A DNA stretch of 46,248 nucleotides from CAXQZM01 sp964228455 (GCA_964228455.1 CAXQZM010000024.1:1-46248); one strand, 5' to 3'. Shown: positions 24,825 to 34,020, counted from the first letter of the stretch. Notes: generated from the letters alone by a model not told the origin. A program made the numbers and translations.

Positions 24825-25067
24825 TTACTTCTTAGCTTCTAACTCAGACAAACGGGCTTCTAGTGCTTCGTTTTCTTCACGAGCCTTGGAGGCCATCGCT
24901 TGAACTATCTCAAATTCCTCACGTGTTACCAAATTCATATCCGCCATCGCACGCTCCATACGTTGTTGGAAAAGTGTTTCAACTTCAGATTTCATTCCAT
25001 TGAGCGCTCCCATTGCACCTCCTGCCGCGCGAGCCAGATCATCGAAAAAGCGGTTATCTGTTTGCAT
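24825..25067 (-). CDS. ubiK: UbiK family ubiquinone biosynthesis accessory factor
   Basis: An 80-residue protein of the BMFP/YqiC family. It has an amphipathic N-terminal helix (FFDDLARAAGGAMGALNGMKSEVE) and a C-terminal coiled coil from about 48 to 80 (REEFEIVQAMASKAREENEALEARLSELEAKK). In enterobacteria UbiK assists aerobic ubiquinone synthesis with UbiJ. It is divergent from lgt, an arrangement recalled from Rhodobacterales. Confidence 0.85.
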   Translation of the reverse strand: MQTDNRFFDDLARAAGGAMGALNGMKSEVETLFQQRMERAMADMNLVTREEFEIVQAMASKAREENEALEARLSELEAKK

Positions 25068-25153
25068 GGTGTTAGTTTCCCTGTTTTTTAAGCCTGATAA
25101 CTATATAGGAAGATCAAAATTCCTTAAAAGGCAGCGTTTAAAAAAAGAAGCCG

Positions 25154-26095
25154 ATGTACAGATTTGATTATCCTATCTGGATCGATCCCGTAATTATCAC
25201 TGTCGGGCCTGTCCAGTTAACCTGGTATGCTTTAGCTTATATGGGAGGCTTGCTTGCTGGCTGGCTTGTAATACGCGCACGTGTATCAGCCGACAGGTTT
25301 TCTTTGTCACCATCAGATGTTGATGACTTGCTAGTTTATGTCCTTCTTGGTGTTATTGTAGGAGGGAGGATAGGTAATTTCCTGTTTGGTTGGGGCTACG
25401 ATGCAGGAAGCTATACCGAGCAATTAAAGTCGATGTTCTGGCCCATCCAGGTGATGCCCGATGGAAGCCGTATGTTGGCAATTACCGGTATGTCATTCCA
25501 TGGCGGGTTTCTCGGAGTTGTCGCTGCGACACTGATTTTCTGGGTTAGAAGAAAGAGAGTTTTCTCATTAATGAGACTAGCAGATTACCTCGCTCTAGTA
25601 GCACCAATCGGACTTTTTTTTGGCCGAATAGCCAATTTTATCAATCGTGAGCTTTATGGGCGCTCCGTAGAGCCTAACTCCGCTATTGGTATAAATTTCT
25701 ACCCCGAAGGCAATCCACCGTACATGCAAGCGCAGTTAGAAGCCTGTTTAGCGAACAATCCAGCGATTAGTCAGAAATGTTATGAGGCTTTTGATCTTAC
25801 CGTTTACCGACACCCAAGCCAGCTTTATGAGGCCTTTGGAGAAGGCCTGTTGCTTCTTGCCATTATTTGGTGGCTCTATCAGCTGCCCCACGTAAAAGAA
25901 AAAGCTGGTTTGCTTACAGGAGTATTCATTACGGGATATGGAGTCATAAGAACAGCCGTTGAATACGTGCGGTCTTTTGACCCTGTAATTGGCCTAGACT
26001 ATCTTGGGCTTAACCGCTCTCAAGAATTAAGCCTACCTATGATAGTCATTGGTATTTTACTTATGTTTTGGGCCAGTCGTCGTGACACACCTTAA
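25154..26095 (+). CDS. lgt: Prolipoprotein diacylglyceryl transferase
   Basis: Inner-membrane enzyme that attaches diacylglycerol to the lipobox cysteine, upstream of LspA in lipoprotein maturation. The 313 residues show MSFHGGFLGV near 114-123 and the Lgt signature GRIANFINRELYGR near 157-170. The usual IGNF reads IANF here. Seven membrane helices are expected. Its end overlaps the start of the methyltransferase gene by about 14 bases. Confidence 0.96.
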   Translation: MYRFDYPIWIDPVIITVGPVQLTWYALAYMGGLLAGWLVIRARVSADRFSLSPSDVDDLLVYVLLGVIVGGRIGNFLFGWGYDAGSYTEQLKSMFWPIQVMPDGSRMLAITGMSFHGGFLGVVAATLIFWVRRKRVFSLMRLADYLALVAPIGLFFGRIANFINRELYGRSVEPNSAIGINFYPEGNPPYMQAQLEACLANNPAISQKCYEAFDLTVYRHPSQLYEAFGEGLLLLAIIWWLYQLPHVKEKAGLLTGVFITGYGVIRTAVEYVRSFDPVIGLDYLGLNRSQELSLPMIVIGILLMFWASRRDTP

Positions 26096-27083
26096 GGATC
26101 TTTTAAACAAACACATTGCGGCAACTGGGCCACTAGGAATAGATACGTTTATGCAGCTTGCTCTGCATCATAACCCACATGGATATTACTTCAGAGGAAC
26201 AGGAATAGGGCGTTCAGGCGACTTTATTACCGCCCCAGAAGTGAGCCCACTTTTCGGTCGATGCCTGGCCAATTGGATAAACCACCAACTGGTAATTTTG
26301 AAAGCAAAGGCTTGGCGACTAGTTGAGTGCGGACCAGGAAGAGGCACTATGTTGCAGACAATGCTTCCTTTCGTGAAAAATCAACCAAATGAACTACACT
26401 TGGTAGAGGCTTCTCCAAGCTTTCAAGAACAAATAAGTAACAAGATCAGTCTACCCAAACTTTTTGTTACTGATTTAGGAAGCTTACCAGAGAGTAAATT
26501 ACCAACGATTGTGCTCGGAAATGAATATTTAGATGCATTGCCTGTTAGACAGTTTCAGCGGCAAGGAGAAAAAATATTTGAAATTTGTGTAGGCCTAACC
26601 AATGGCAAATTATCCTTTGTACGCAAAGCAGCTGAGGAACAGCCCTGCCCCCTCCCCAGTGATAAAGACGGTTGGTGGGAAGTAAGTCAGACATCAGTCT
26701 CACATATCGAATTTTTGGCTAACGAGATAAAAGCATCTGGAGGAGCCGTGATGCTAATAGATTATGGATATACAGAGCCCAATGGAAAACCATCCTTCCA
26801 GGCAATAGAAAGTCACTCACGAGTAGACCCACTTTTAAATCCTGGGTCTGCAGACCTCACAGCACTGGTGGATTTTGGAAGAATGTCTGGGGTCGTCTCA
26901 AAAGCAGGCTTAGCCACCCACCTTGAGACCCAGAAAGAATTTCTCATCCGATTTGGGCTTGGTAATTTGCTAACCAAATCGCCAAACGAAGCTCTTGCTG
27001 CTGCGCGTTTGGTTCGAGAAGATGAAATGGGAAACTTATTCAAAGTTCTATCGTTTATTTCACCTATCCCTGATAAGTCATGA
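26082..27083 (+). CDS. MidA/NDUFAF7-type class I methyltransferase
   Basis: A SAM-dependent methyltransferase of about 333 residues. Diagnostic segments are GPLGIDTFMQLALHHNPHGYY, DFITAPEVSPLFG, the SAM motif RLVECGPGRGTM, and GNEYLDALPVRQF. The mitochondrial homologue methylates an arginine of complex I subunit NDUFS2; the bacterial role is less clear. The open frame reaches a TTG at 26049. A GTG at 26082 (VTHLKDLL) gives a more usual N-terminus. It overlaps lgt upstream and pgeF by 4 bases downstream. Confidence 0.88.
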   Translation: MTHLKDLLNKHIAATGPLGIDTFMQLALHHNPHGYYFRGTGIGRSGDFITAPEVSPLFGRCLANWINHQLVILKAKAWRLVECGPGRGTMLQTMLPFVKNQPNELHLVEASPSFQEQISNKISLPKLFVTDLGSLPESKLPTIVLGNEYLDALPVRQFQRQGEKIFEICVGLTNGKLSFVRKAAEEQPCPLPSDKDGWWEVSQTSVSHIEFLANEIKASGGAVMLIDYGYTEPNGKPSFQAIESHSRVDPLLNPGSADLTALVDFGRMSGVVSKAGLATHLETQKEFLIRFGLGNLLTKSPNEALAAARLVREDEMGNLFKVLSFISPIPDKS

Positions 27084-27859
27084 ATACGCCGGTCTACTTA
27101 ACCTCAGAAAGCCTTAATCACCCAAGTATTCGCCATGGGTTTTTCACTCGTTTGGGCGGCGTTAGCCAGGGACTGCAAGACGATAGTCATGACGACTTGG
27201 CCGTGAGCTATCATACAGGGCTGGAGATAGATGAAGTGACTATTAATCGCACCAGGGTACAGGAAGCTTTTGGAGCCAAATTTGTTAGCGCGAAACAAGT
27301 GCATGGGGCGAAAGTAATTAACGTAAAGCGATACTGGGACCCACTAAACCCACCAGTCGCAGATGGACTAGTTACTAGTCAAAGAGCCCTTGGAATCGGC
27401 GTCCTAACCGCAGACTGTGTCCCAGTTTTATTCGCAGATAGTACAGCAGGGGTGGTTGGCGCATGTCATGGAGGATGGAGGAGTTTGCGGGAGGGGATTA
27501 TAGAAGCTACGATTGCTGAAATGGAAAAAAAAGGCGGATTACGTGAGAGAATTATAGCGGTTATTGGACCTTGCCTTGGGATAAAATCCTATGAAGTAGG
27601 CCATGATTTTCCGGCGAACTTTAAGGGAACTCTAAAACATTATCGGTCACTATTCATACCATCCGAGAATCCTGAGAAGTTGATGTTTGACCTCCCACTG
27701 GCAGCCAACGGCTTTTTAAAACAAGCTGGGCTTGAAAAAATAGATATTTTAGATTTTGATACGCTAACAAATAAAGACCGCTTTTTCTCCCATCGTCGAG
27801 CTACACGGTTGGGTCAACCAGATCTTGGCCGGCAAATAAGCATAATCGCAGTAAATTAA
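27080..27859 (+). CDS. pgeF: PgeF/YfiH multicopper-domain-like protein
   Basis: A 259-residue YfiH/DUF152 protein with predicted metal ligands His75 (KQVHG), Cys113 (TADCVP) and His130 (GACHGGWR). The family was first described as laccase-like. In E. coli it edits peptidoglycan precursors containing L-Ser, and homologues show purine nucleoside phosphorylase activity. It is coupled to the methyltransferase through an ATGA overlap. Confidence 0.92.
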   Translation: MNTPVYLTSESLNHPSIRHGFFTRLGGVSQGLQDDSHDDLAVSYHTGLEIDEVTINRTRVQEAFGAKFVSAKQVHGAKVINVKRYWDPLNPPVADGLVTSQRALGIGVLTADCVPVLFADSTAGVVGACHGGWRSLREGIIEATIAEMEKKGGLRERIIAVIGPCLGIKSYEVGHDFPANFKGTLKHYRSLFIPSENPEKLMFDLPLAANGFLKQAGLEKIDILDFDTLTNKDRFFSHRRATRLGQPDLGRQISIIAVN

Positions 27860-27936
27860 GCATATTTACTGATAAATTTGAGCAGTCAGGGGTTTGCATT
27901 TGAAGATTGAAGTGCTAGGGGCCGCGCTCTTAATTA

Positions 27937-27949
27937 GGGGATCAGCCCC
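27937..27949 (+). promoter_or_regulatory. Small hairpin just before the rpsU ribosome-binding site
   Basis: GGGG (27937-27940) and CCCC (27946-27949) close a 5-base loop and end 4 bases before AAGGAG (27954-27959). The same CCCC could instead pair with the GGGG of TAGGGGCC near 27916-27922, so two folds are possible. This may affect bS21 translation. Confidence 0.3.
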
Positions 27950-27964
27950 GTATAAGGAGTCCAT

Positions 27965-28168
27965 GTGGAAGTATCGGTACGCGATAATAATGTTGAGCAA
28001 GCGCTACGAGCGCTCAAGAAAAAGCTGCAACGCGAAGGCCTGTTTCGTGAAATGAAAGAGCGCCGTCACTTCGAAAAGCCAAGTTTGCGTCGCAAGCGCG
28101 AAAAGCAAGAGATGCAGCGGCGTCACCGAAAAAATCTAAGGAAAAAAATAGAGCGAGACGGGTTTTAA
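27965..28168 (+). CDS. rpsU: Ribosomal protein bS21
   Basis: A 67-residue basic protein with the bS21 signature VRDNNVEQALRALKKKLQREG. The start is GTG, 5 bases after AAGGAG. An out-of-frame ATG begins two bases earlier (27963) and opens a 30-codon frame, so two initiation sites share one ribosome-binding site. A strong terminator follows. Confidence 0.95.
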   Translation: MEVSVRDNNVEQALRALKKKLQREGLFREMKERRHFEKPSLRRKREKQEMQRRHRKNLRKKIERDGF

Positions 28169-28195
28169 ACGGTAACCGCACTCTTTTAACTCACG

Positions 28196-28218
28196 GGGCC
28201 TTAAGGGGCCCTTTTTTT
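28196..28218 (+). terminator. Rho-independent terminator after rpsU
   Basis: GGGCC (28196-28200) pairs with GGCCC (28207-28211) across TTAAGG and is followed by seven T. It lies 28 bases after the rpsU stop and before the phosphatidyltransferase gene. Confidence 0.85.
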
Positions 28219-28245
28219 ATGTTTAAAGTTTAGTAATGTAAGAAA

Positions 28246-28878
28246 ATGCTCGATGCAGTTTTGCGGCCTTTCATTGATCCCCCGTTAGATCGGCTTGCCA
28301 GGGCAATCGATCGGCCCGCGCTCACGCCAAACACGGTCACATTTATTGGCCTGTTTCTTGGACTAATTGCAATCCCTGCTCTGTGGCTGGGTCTCAATGA
28401 AATCGCAATAATATTTATACTTCTTAATCGCCTCTGCGATGGCTTAGACGGTGCAGTAGCTCGCATGAGGTTAGCTCGTGGCGAGAAGCTTCCATTACAT
28501 GGTGGATTCCTGGATATTTGTGCAGATTTCATATTCTATGGAGCGATCCCACTTGGATTTGCCCTGCAAAACCCTGAATCAAATGCTGTTGGCGCAGCGT
28601 TCCTACTTGCTGCATTTATGGCCACAGGAGTAAGCTTCGTTGCATTCTCAACTTTGGCAAATCAACTAGGTTTAACGACTGATTTACGAGGTAAAAAAAG
28701 TTTCTACTATCTTGGGGGCCTCGCAGAAGGAACAGAGACGATCTTTGTTTTTGTGCTCGCCTGCATAGCTCCCAGCTGGTTTCCTTGGATTGCGCTCATC
28801 TATGGTATCATTTGCTGGGTAACCGTTATAGTGCGGTTCTTTGAAGTGCGGGAAAAAGTTAAAGATTTAGATCACTGA
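28246..28878 (+). CDS. CDP-alcohol phosphatidyltransferase family protein
   Basis: A 210-residue integral membrane enzyme of the CDP-alcohol phosphotransferase family. The active-site aspartates are recognisable as Asp65, Asp68, Asp90 and Asp94. The spacing between AR (72-73) and the next Gly (86) is 12 residues, whereas the classical signature has 8. The alcohol acceptor is not evident. The end overlaps ygfZ (convergent) by 20 bases. Confidence 0.88.
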   Translation: MLDAVLRPFIDPPLDRLARAIDRPALTPNTVTFIGLFLGLIAIPALWLGLNEIAIIFILLNRLCDGLDGAVARMRLARGEKLPLHGGFLDICADFIFYGAIPLGFALQNPESNAVGAAFLLAAFMATGVSFVAFSTLANQLGLTTDLRGKKSFYYLGGLAEGTETIFVFVLACIAPSWFPWIALIYGIICWVTVIVRFFEVREKVKDLDH

Positions 28879-29620
28879 GGCCTAACGGGTAACCTAGCTG
28901 CAGATCCTTCAAAGGTTTCCCAACGAATTCTTTCAATACATATGCGAACCCTTGGTCGCGATAAGATGATCGAATATGGCCAATTACACGGCCGTTTAGA
29001 GAAAGATCAGACCCTACCTCAGCGTGACCCTGATATGGGACCAAGACCCGCTTCAGAAGCCCCCTATAACGCATCCGAGCTGTAACTTCTTGCCCGATGA
29101 AGCAGCCTTTCCCCCAATCGATTGTACTTGCCAAGCCATTATCAAGTAACGTAGATTTCCCGGCAATTAAATCATACGCCCCCTCAGGCACTCCAAGCTC
29201 AGCTCGCGCCTGATGATATGATTCAACTGATTTACCCTGTCGGCTCACCACCAGATCGTGGCTAATTTCAGAATGGCGGCTATCTCGGAAATCTAGAGGA
29301 AAAGCACCAATCTGACTCACCAACTTCAGTCCCTCTAACTCAATTAAACTTACTTGCGAGCGAAGTTTAAATATCGATAGGCGCTTTATAACATCATCAA
29401 AGGCCTGTGCAGGCAACCCCATGGCCAGTTTATCCTCCGACATACTTAACAATGGAAAATCGACTAAAAACTTCCCTTGTGGCGTCAGAAGCGCTCCATA
29501 GGCGCCCTCTCCAACAGCTAAGTTGGTTCTTTGCGTTATGAGGCCATTGAGAAAACTTCGTGCGTCGGGACCACAAACAGACAGCACCCGCAAATCAGAA
29601 CGTTGGAACACCATAGACAT
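28859..29620 (-). CDS. ygfZ: Folate-binding YgfZ family protein
   Basis: A 253-residue tetrahydrofolate-binding protein related to the T protein, involved in maintenance or repair of iron-sulfur enzymes. The diagnostic motif KGCFIGQE lies at 171-178 with conserved Cys173, followed by ARMRYRG. It is divergent from pyrC across 28 bases and convergent with the phosphatidyltransferase. The N-terminus has two close Met codons (1 and 3). Confidence 0.9.
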   Translation of the reverse strand: MSMVFQRSDLRVLSVCGPDARSFLNGLITQRTNLAVGEGAYGALLTPQGKFLVDFPLLSMSEDKLAMGLPAQAFDDVIKRLSIFKLRSQVSLIELEGLKLVSQIGAFPLDFRDSRHSEISHDLVVSRQGKSVESYHQARAELGVPEGAYDLIAGKSTLLDNGLASTIDWGKGCFIGQEVTARMRYRGLLKRVLVPYQGHAEVGSDLSLNGRVIGHIRSSYRDQGFAYVLKEFVGKPLKDLQLGYPLGLSDLNL

Positions 29621-29648
29621 TAAATAGTGAGGGGGTCATAGGTTTCCA

Positions 29649-30983
29649 ATGACCCAAGTATATGATCTAATATTAAAGAATGCGGATGTTTTTCTACCCT
29701 CCGGGCTAGCCTCGGTCGATATAGGTGTTTGCAACGGAAAAATTGAGGCTATTGGTAGCCTGAATGATTCCCAAGGCGAAATCAGTCGAGATTTAACGGG
29801 ATTAACTATATTACCAGGTTTTATTGATAGCCAAGTGCACTTTCGCGAGCCCGGTATGGAGCACAAAGAAGACCTAGCTACTGGAGCAGACGCAGCAGTC
29901 GTTGGTGGTATCACTTCAGTATTTGAAATGCCAAACACCAATCCAACGACGACGACAGAAACCGCATTGGCAGACAAATTAGCACGAGCCAAAGGTCGAA
30001 TGGCCTGTGACCACGCTTTTTTTGTGGGTGCCAGCCCAGAGAACATAGACATCATAGAAGATCTGGAAGATCTACCAGGATCTGCAGGTGTAAAAGTTTT
30101 TATGGGGTCCTCCACAGGCACGTTGCTTGTTGAAAGAGAAGAGCTTCTGGAAGAGGTTCTCAGGAGGGGACATAGAAGGGCATCCTTCCACTCAGAAGAT
30201 GAAGATATGCTGCGAGCCCAGTACTCAGCTCTTGAGGAAGAAACCCATGTTCGAGAACATCATAAGATAAGGTGCATAGAGGCAGCTGTTACATCGACTG
30301 AGCGGCTGTTAAGACTGGCCAAGAAAACTCAGCGCCAAGTTCACGTATTGCATATTTCAACTGCCGAAGAGTTGCCGATGCTCTCGGCTAATCGAGCTTT
30401 TGCAACCTGTGAAATTACCCCAAATCACTTAAGCTTGGCAGCACCGGACTGCTACAACCAATTAGGCACTAAAGCTCAGATGAACCCTCCGGTCAGGGAT
30501 GCAAGACATCAAGTTGCCCTTTGGGGAGCAATAAGAAATGGCCTTTTCGATGTCATTGGCTCAGACCATGCACCTCATACTCTCGAGGAAAAAGCAAAGA
30601 CCTATCCCAGCTCTCCTTCCGGCATGCCTGGCGTGCAAACAACTGTACCGTTAATGCTCCAGGCTGTTAACGAAGGTAAACTAACCCTTGCACGCCTGGT
30701 TGATCTATTAGCAACAGGCCCTCAACGTATTTTCGGGATCCAAAATAAGGGAAGAATTTCACCGGGTTATGATGCCGACTTTACAATCGTAGACTTGAAT
30801 CGCACCGAAACTGTGACGAACAAATGGTTAAAGTCCCGCGCGGGATGGTCTCCTTATGAGAACCAAACGCTGAAAGGCTGGCCTGAGATTACCTACGTGA
30901 GAGGCCAGCTAGCTGCCGAAGGAGGCGAACGCGTTGGCCCCGCTCTTGGTGAGCCTGTAAAATTTATTCATGCAAAAAACTAA
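29649..30983 (+). CDS. pyrC: Dihydroorotase-type amidohydrolase
   Basis: A 444-residue amidohydrolase of the class I dihydroorotase type. It shows GFIDSQVHFREPG (His64), candidate carboxylated Lys149 in GVKVFMGSS, His181, His235 and Asp306 (GSDHAPHT). The first residue of the usual H-x-H metal pair is Gln62. I recall QVHFREPG in other alphaproteobacterial proteins annotated as dihydroorotase, so this is likely a subgroup feature. Pyrimidine synthesis is the best guess, but a related cyclic amidase cannot be excluded. Confidence 0.82.
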   Translation: MTQVYDLILKNADVFLPSGLASVDIGVCNGKIEAIGSLNDSQGEISRDLTGLTILPGFIDSQVHFREPGMEHKEDLATGADAAVVGGITSVFEMPNTNPTTTTETALADKLARAKGRMACDHAFFVGASPENIDIIEDLEDLPGSAGVKVFMGSSTGTLLVEREELLEEVLRRGHRRASFHSEDEDMLRAQYSALEEETHVREHHKIRCIEAAVTSTERLLRLAKKTQRQVHVLHISTAEELPMLSANRAFATCEITPNHLSLAAPDCYNQLGTKAQMNPPVRDARHQVALWGAIRNGLFDVIGSDHAPHTLEEKAKTYPSSPSGMPGVQTTVPLMLQAVNEGKLTLARLVDLLATGPQRIFGIQNKGRISPGYDADFTIVDLNRTETVTNKWLKSRAGWSPYENQTLKGWPEITYVRGQLAAEGGERVGPALGEPVKFIHAKN

Positions 30984-30996
30984 AACCGAACAAATA

Positions 30997-32151
30997 CTAT
31001 GCTCTTAAATTATCGATATTGCCATCCGCAGAAAGCAAAATAGCTAACTGTCGAGATCCCTGAAAATTAGCGAGAAGTATCACCAACGAAGCCATAATTG
31101 GTGCAGATATAAGCATCCCAAATATGCCCCAAATTGACCCCCAAAAAAGCAAACTCGCCATCACCAGTATAGATGAAATATTAAAAGAGTTTGAGAGCAA
31201 GCGGGGCTCGAGCACTGATCCTATGCCCTGTTGAATCGTCAAAAGCCCTCCAATCAGAATCAGCCATTTTGTGACAGTGAAGTCAGGATCTACCAAAAAC
31301 AAAATAATTGGTAGTACGGAAGAAATCAGCGACCCCACGACAGGAATGTAATTTAGCAGAAAAAGAAGAAGGGCAAATAATAAGGCAAAATTAACATCTA
31401 AAATGGACATCACAACATAGCCGAGTACTCCCGTGAGAGCGGACGTGAATGTTTTTATCCTGATATATGAAGAGAGCCGAGAGACGATCAGTCCAATTAA
31501 TGAGGACCATCGCTCATGATCGGCTTGCTCTCTATTCAAAGCTGCTAATTTCCGAGGAAAGCTGCTACTCTCCGAATAAAAGAAGATAAGATAGATAATG
31601 ACCGTTGTTACTAGCGTAATCGTTCCTTGCGTCGCGGATAGCAAGCTACCCGCTGCCTCAGGAAGAAGCCGCACGCGCAAAGTTTCTATCGAGCTAATCA
31701 CAACAGCTTCGAACTGGCGGGCATAATTTTCAATGTCAGCCATGTTCGTGGAACTATCACCAGATAGAATGGAATTAATGCGAACTACTTGCGCTCCTAC
31801 CCAGGTTGCAAATCCACTCGCTAGCGCCCCCAACTGTGTTTCGTAGTCTGGAATTTGCGCGCTAAATTCTAAAAAAGTGTTAGAAACAGTGTTAGTTACC
31901 AACCAAGTCACGAGGACCAAAATCACCCAAGAAAAAATATGGGTAAGTAGTGCTTTTCCGACAAAGTCTGGCCCTGCACTTTGAAGCAATCGTGCAACAG
32001 ATACTAATGCAAACCATACTAAGCCCGCCAGTACAATTGGGATCAAAATTGATGCACCAATCCACAATACATAGGTCACTAAAAATGCAGTAGAGAGCGT
32101 AAAAAAGATGGTCGCTGCGCTGTAACGGCTGTCGGAGCTTGTAGTCATCAT
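30997..32151 (-). CDS. AI-2E family transporter (PerM-like)
   Basis: A 384-residue polytopic membrane protein with about 8 helices. Conserved family segments include the GLLTIQQGIGSVLEPRLL stretch and the preceding FLLNYIPVVGSLIS. Family members export varied substrates including autoinducer-2 or ions; the substrate here is unknown. It follows chaC by one base on the same strand and converges on pyrC with a 13-base gap. Confidence 0.9.
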   Translation of the reverse strand: MMTTSSDSRYSAATIFFTLSTAFLVTYVLWIGASILIPIVLAGLVWFALVSVARLLQSAGPDFVGKALLTHIFSWVILVLVTWLVTNTVSNTFLEFSAQIPDYETQLGALASGFATWVGAQVVRINSILSGDSSTNMADIENYARQFEAVVISSIETLRVRLLPEAAGSLLSATQGTITLVTTVIIYLIFFYSESSSFPRKLAALNREQADHERWSSLIGLIVSRLSSYIRIKTFTSALTGVLGYVVMSILDVNFALLFALLLFLLNYIPVVGSLISSVLPIILFLVDPDFTVTKWLILIGGLLTIQQGIGSVLEPRLLSNSFNISSILVMASLLFWGSIWGIFGMLISAPIMASLVILLANFQGSRQLAILLSADGNIDNLRA

Positions 32152-32152
32152 T

Positions 32153-32722
32153 TTATCCTAGCGACAAAACTTTTTGTTCTAAAGCCTGAAATCGTTTATT
32201 TGTTAAACCTAAAGCCTTCAACTGTTCGTTTGTGTTTGTAAGGTAGTCTCTGTTTGTCCCCATGCCGCCGTGCGCGTGAGCAATAATTTCTGCTTGTTGA
32301 TCTAAGCTTTTTCCAGGCGTAAATTCAGCAGCACCAAGTTTTGGCACAAAAGTTAATGCCGCAACAGAGTAAGAATCGACTACAATCTTAATTAACGCAG
32401 GCTTATAAGCATAAGTGCTGATTTCCCTTTCAATTAAATAGTCATATACGCGCATCGCATCTTTGGGTGGAATCTTGAATGCACGTCCGACACATGACCC
32501 CCCTGGACACAAGGTTAATACAAGCCCTGGCAGGTCAGGAGTACCCCGATGTCTGACTGAGCGCATTGCGAAATCTCGATGATAACCATGACTGCGAGCA
32601 AGGGTCTTATATGCGTAATGAAATCCGGGGTTCCACATTAAAGAGCCGTAGCCAAACACCCATAGCTTTGACTCAATAAAACGTTTTCTTACCTCTTCTA
32701 TGCTTTGCTCCTGTTCTGACAT
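32153..32722 (-). CDS. chaC: ChaC-type gamma-glutamylcyclotransferase
   Basis: A 189-residue glutathione-degrading enzyme releasing 5-oxoproline and Cys-Gly. It shows the substrate loop FGYGSLMWNPGF (YGSL at 25-28) and the catalytic Glu100 in YLIERE. Divergent from the DUF2125 gene across 43 bases and followed by the transporter gene, with which it is probably co-transcribed. Confidence 0.92.
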   Translation of the reverse strand: MSEQEQSIEEVRKRFIESKLWVFGYGSLMWNPGFHYAYKTLARSHGYHRDFAMRSVRHRGTPDLPGLVLTLCPGGSCVGRAFKIPPKDAMRVYDYLIEREISTYAYKPALIKIVVDSYSVAALTFVPKLGAAEFTPGKSLDQQAEIIAHAHGGMGTNRDYLTNTNEQLKALGLTNKRFQALEQKVLSLG

Positions 32723-32765
32723 GCCTTAAGGAATATAGGACAGTCCTGTTAATGAAAGCCCTCCC

Positions 32766-33914
32766 ATGCGCATCCTGCGGATTTGCATTTATATTTTTAT
32801 CTCGCTTGTGGTTATCCTCTGGATTGCCGGCTGGCTGATCGGCCGAAGCATACTCCTAGGTGAACTCAATGGCAGGGGACTTACCCAAAGTTTTGATCTG
32901 TTTCGTTTCAGAGCCAGTGACGTAGAGATTAGTGGATTTCCATTCTACTACCGAATTGATCCTAAAGGGGCGCTCATTGAGGATTCCAATGCAAACACTA
33001 TTATAGAATTAGATGATAGATTCAGCGTCCAAGTTTCCTTGTTAGGCAGCGCTGCTGCGCTCTTAACAGGAAGCGAGGTTGGTGCCCGGCTCAACTTTCC
33101 TGGCACCTATGATCTTGGCGATACAGGACAACTAAGTTTTAAAAGTGGATGGGCCAAAACGGACCTGCGGGGCTTGACCCCTAGGAATCAAGAGAACTGG
33201 GTTTGGGGCGGATTAGATCTTAATTTCGAAATGGTCTCGTTAAGTGTGGAGCAAGAAAAAATTATTCAACTGGATGCTCTCATTCTTAATATGGAACCAC
33301 AGGGCACGGAGTCAGGGTATACTTTTGATCTAGCTGCGTCAGAGCTATCTTTAGGTAACCAAACTTTTGACCAGGTCCCAAATTCTTTAGATTCCGTTAG
33401 CGCTTTTGGTCGGATCCAGCCGGACCTTCGTGCAAGCTACGTTGCGCTTGGCCTTAGCAGCGAGTTGCTATCGGCTAGAGAAGATCCTCTGGCAATAATT
33501 TCTCTAATGGCTGAGCATGGAGAAACAATCGCGGCCTTAATTAGCTCATCTCCAGGCATTTATGTTGATAGAAGTTTAATAAAATGGGGTGATTCTGAGA
33601 TTGAATCACAGCTTAGCTTGCCAGTTATAATTTCACCTTTTCAAATGACAGCTAACTTTGGTGTTAATGGTTCTATAAGTTTTAGCAATGTAGGCACTCT
33701 CCTCGAAGATTTGCTGCGGGAACCAGTCATTCGACAAAACCGCGAACTAACGGTTCTAGTAGGGGGAATTAGAGCAGCGGCGCCTGGCTTGGGCATCGAC
33801 CTTAATGGAGGGCGGCGAACTGTTATTGAGGGAACCCTGGTGGAAGTTGGCCGAGAAGGTATTATTGCCCGGCTGAAACAGCTCAAAATTGATGGGAAAC
33901 CGCTGCCTTTTTAG
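32766..33914 (+). CDS. DUF2125 membrane-anchored periplasmic protein
   Basis: A 382-residue protein with one N-terminal membrane helix or uncleaved signal at about 4-27, then a beta-rich periplasmic domain. The block SFDLFRFRASDVEISGFPFYYRIDP matches DUF2125. The function is unknown. The chaC/DUF2125 divergent arrangement is recalled from Rhodobacterales. The 106-base region to icd (33915-34020) holds no gene that I can see. Confidence 0.82.
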   Translation: MRILRICIYIFISLVVILWIAGWLIGRSILLGELNGRGLTQSFDLFRFRASDVEISGFPFYYRIDPKGALIEDSNANTIIELDDRFSVQVSLLGSAAALLTGSEVGARLNFPGTYDLGDTGQLSFKSGWAKTDLRGLTPRNQENWVWGGLDLNFEMVSLSVEQEKIIQLDALILNMEPQGTESGYTFDLAASELSLGNQTFDQVPNSLDSVSAFGRIQPDLRASYVALGLSSELLSAREDPLAIISLMAEHGETIAALISSSPGIYVDRSLIKWGDSEIESQLSLPVIISPFQMTANFGVNGSISFSNVGTLLEDLLREPVIRQNRELTVLVGGIRAAAPGLGIDLNGGRRTVIEGTLVEVGREGIIARLKQLKIDGKPLPF

Positions 33915-34020
33915 GATCTCACGTTGCGGCATGCTACAAGGCTTTTTGCGACATGTTTCATTGATTTGATGACCAGCCAGCCCTAAGCCCCCGCCAAACC
34001 GCTAAATGGAGAAGAAACTG

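Noticed and set aside
29636..30121. 161-codon minus-strand frame inside pyrC
   Set aside because: Mirror frame of the conserved pyrC N-terminus; Ser/Pro-rich low-complexity translation.
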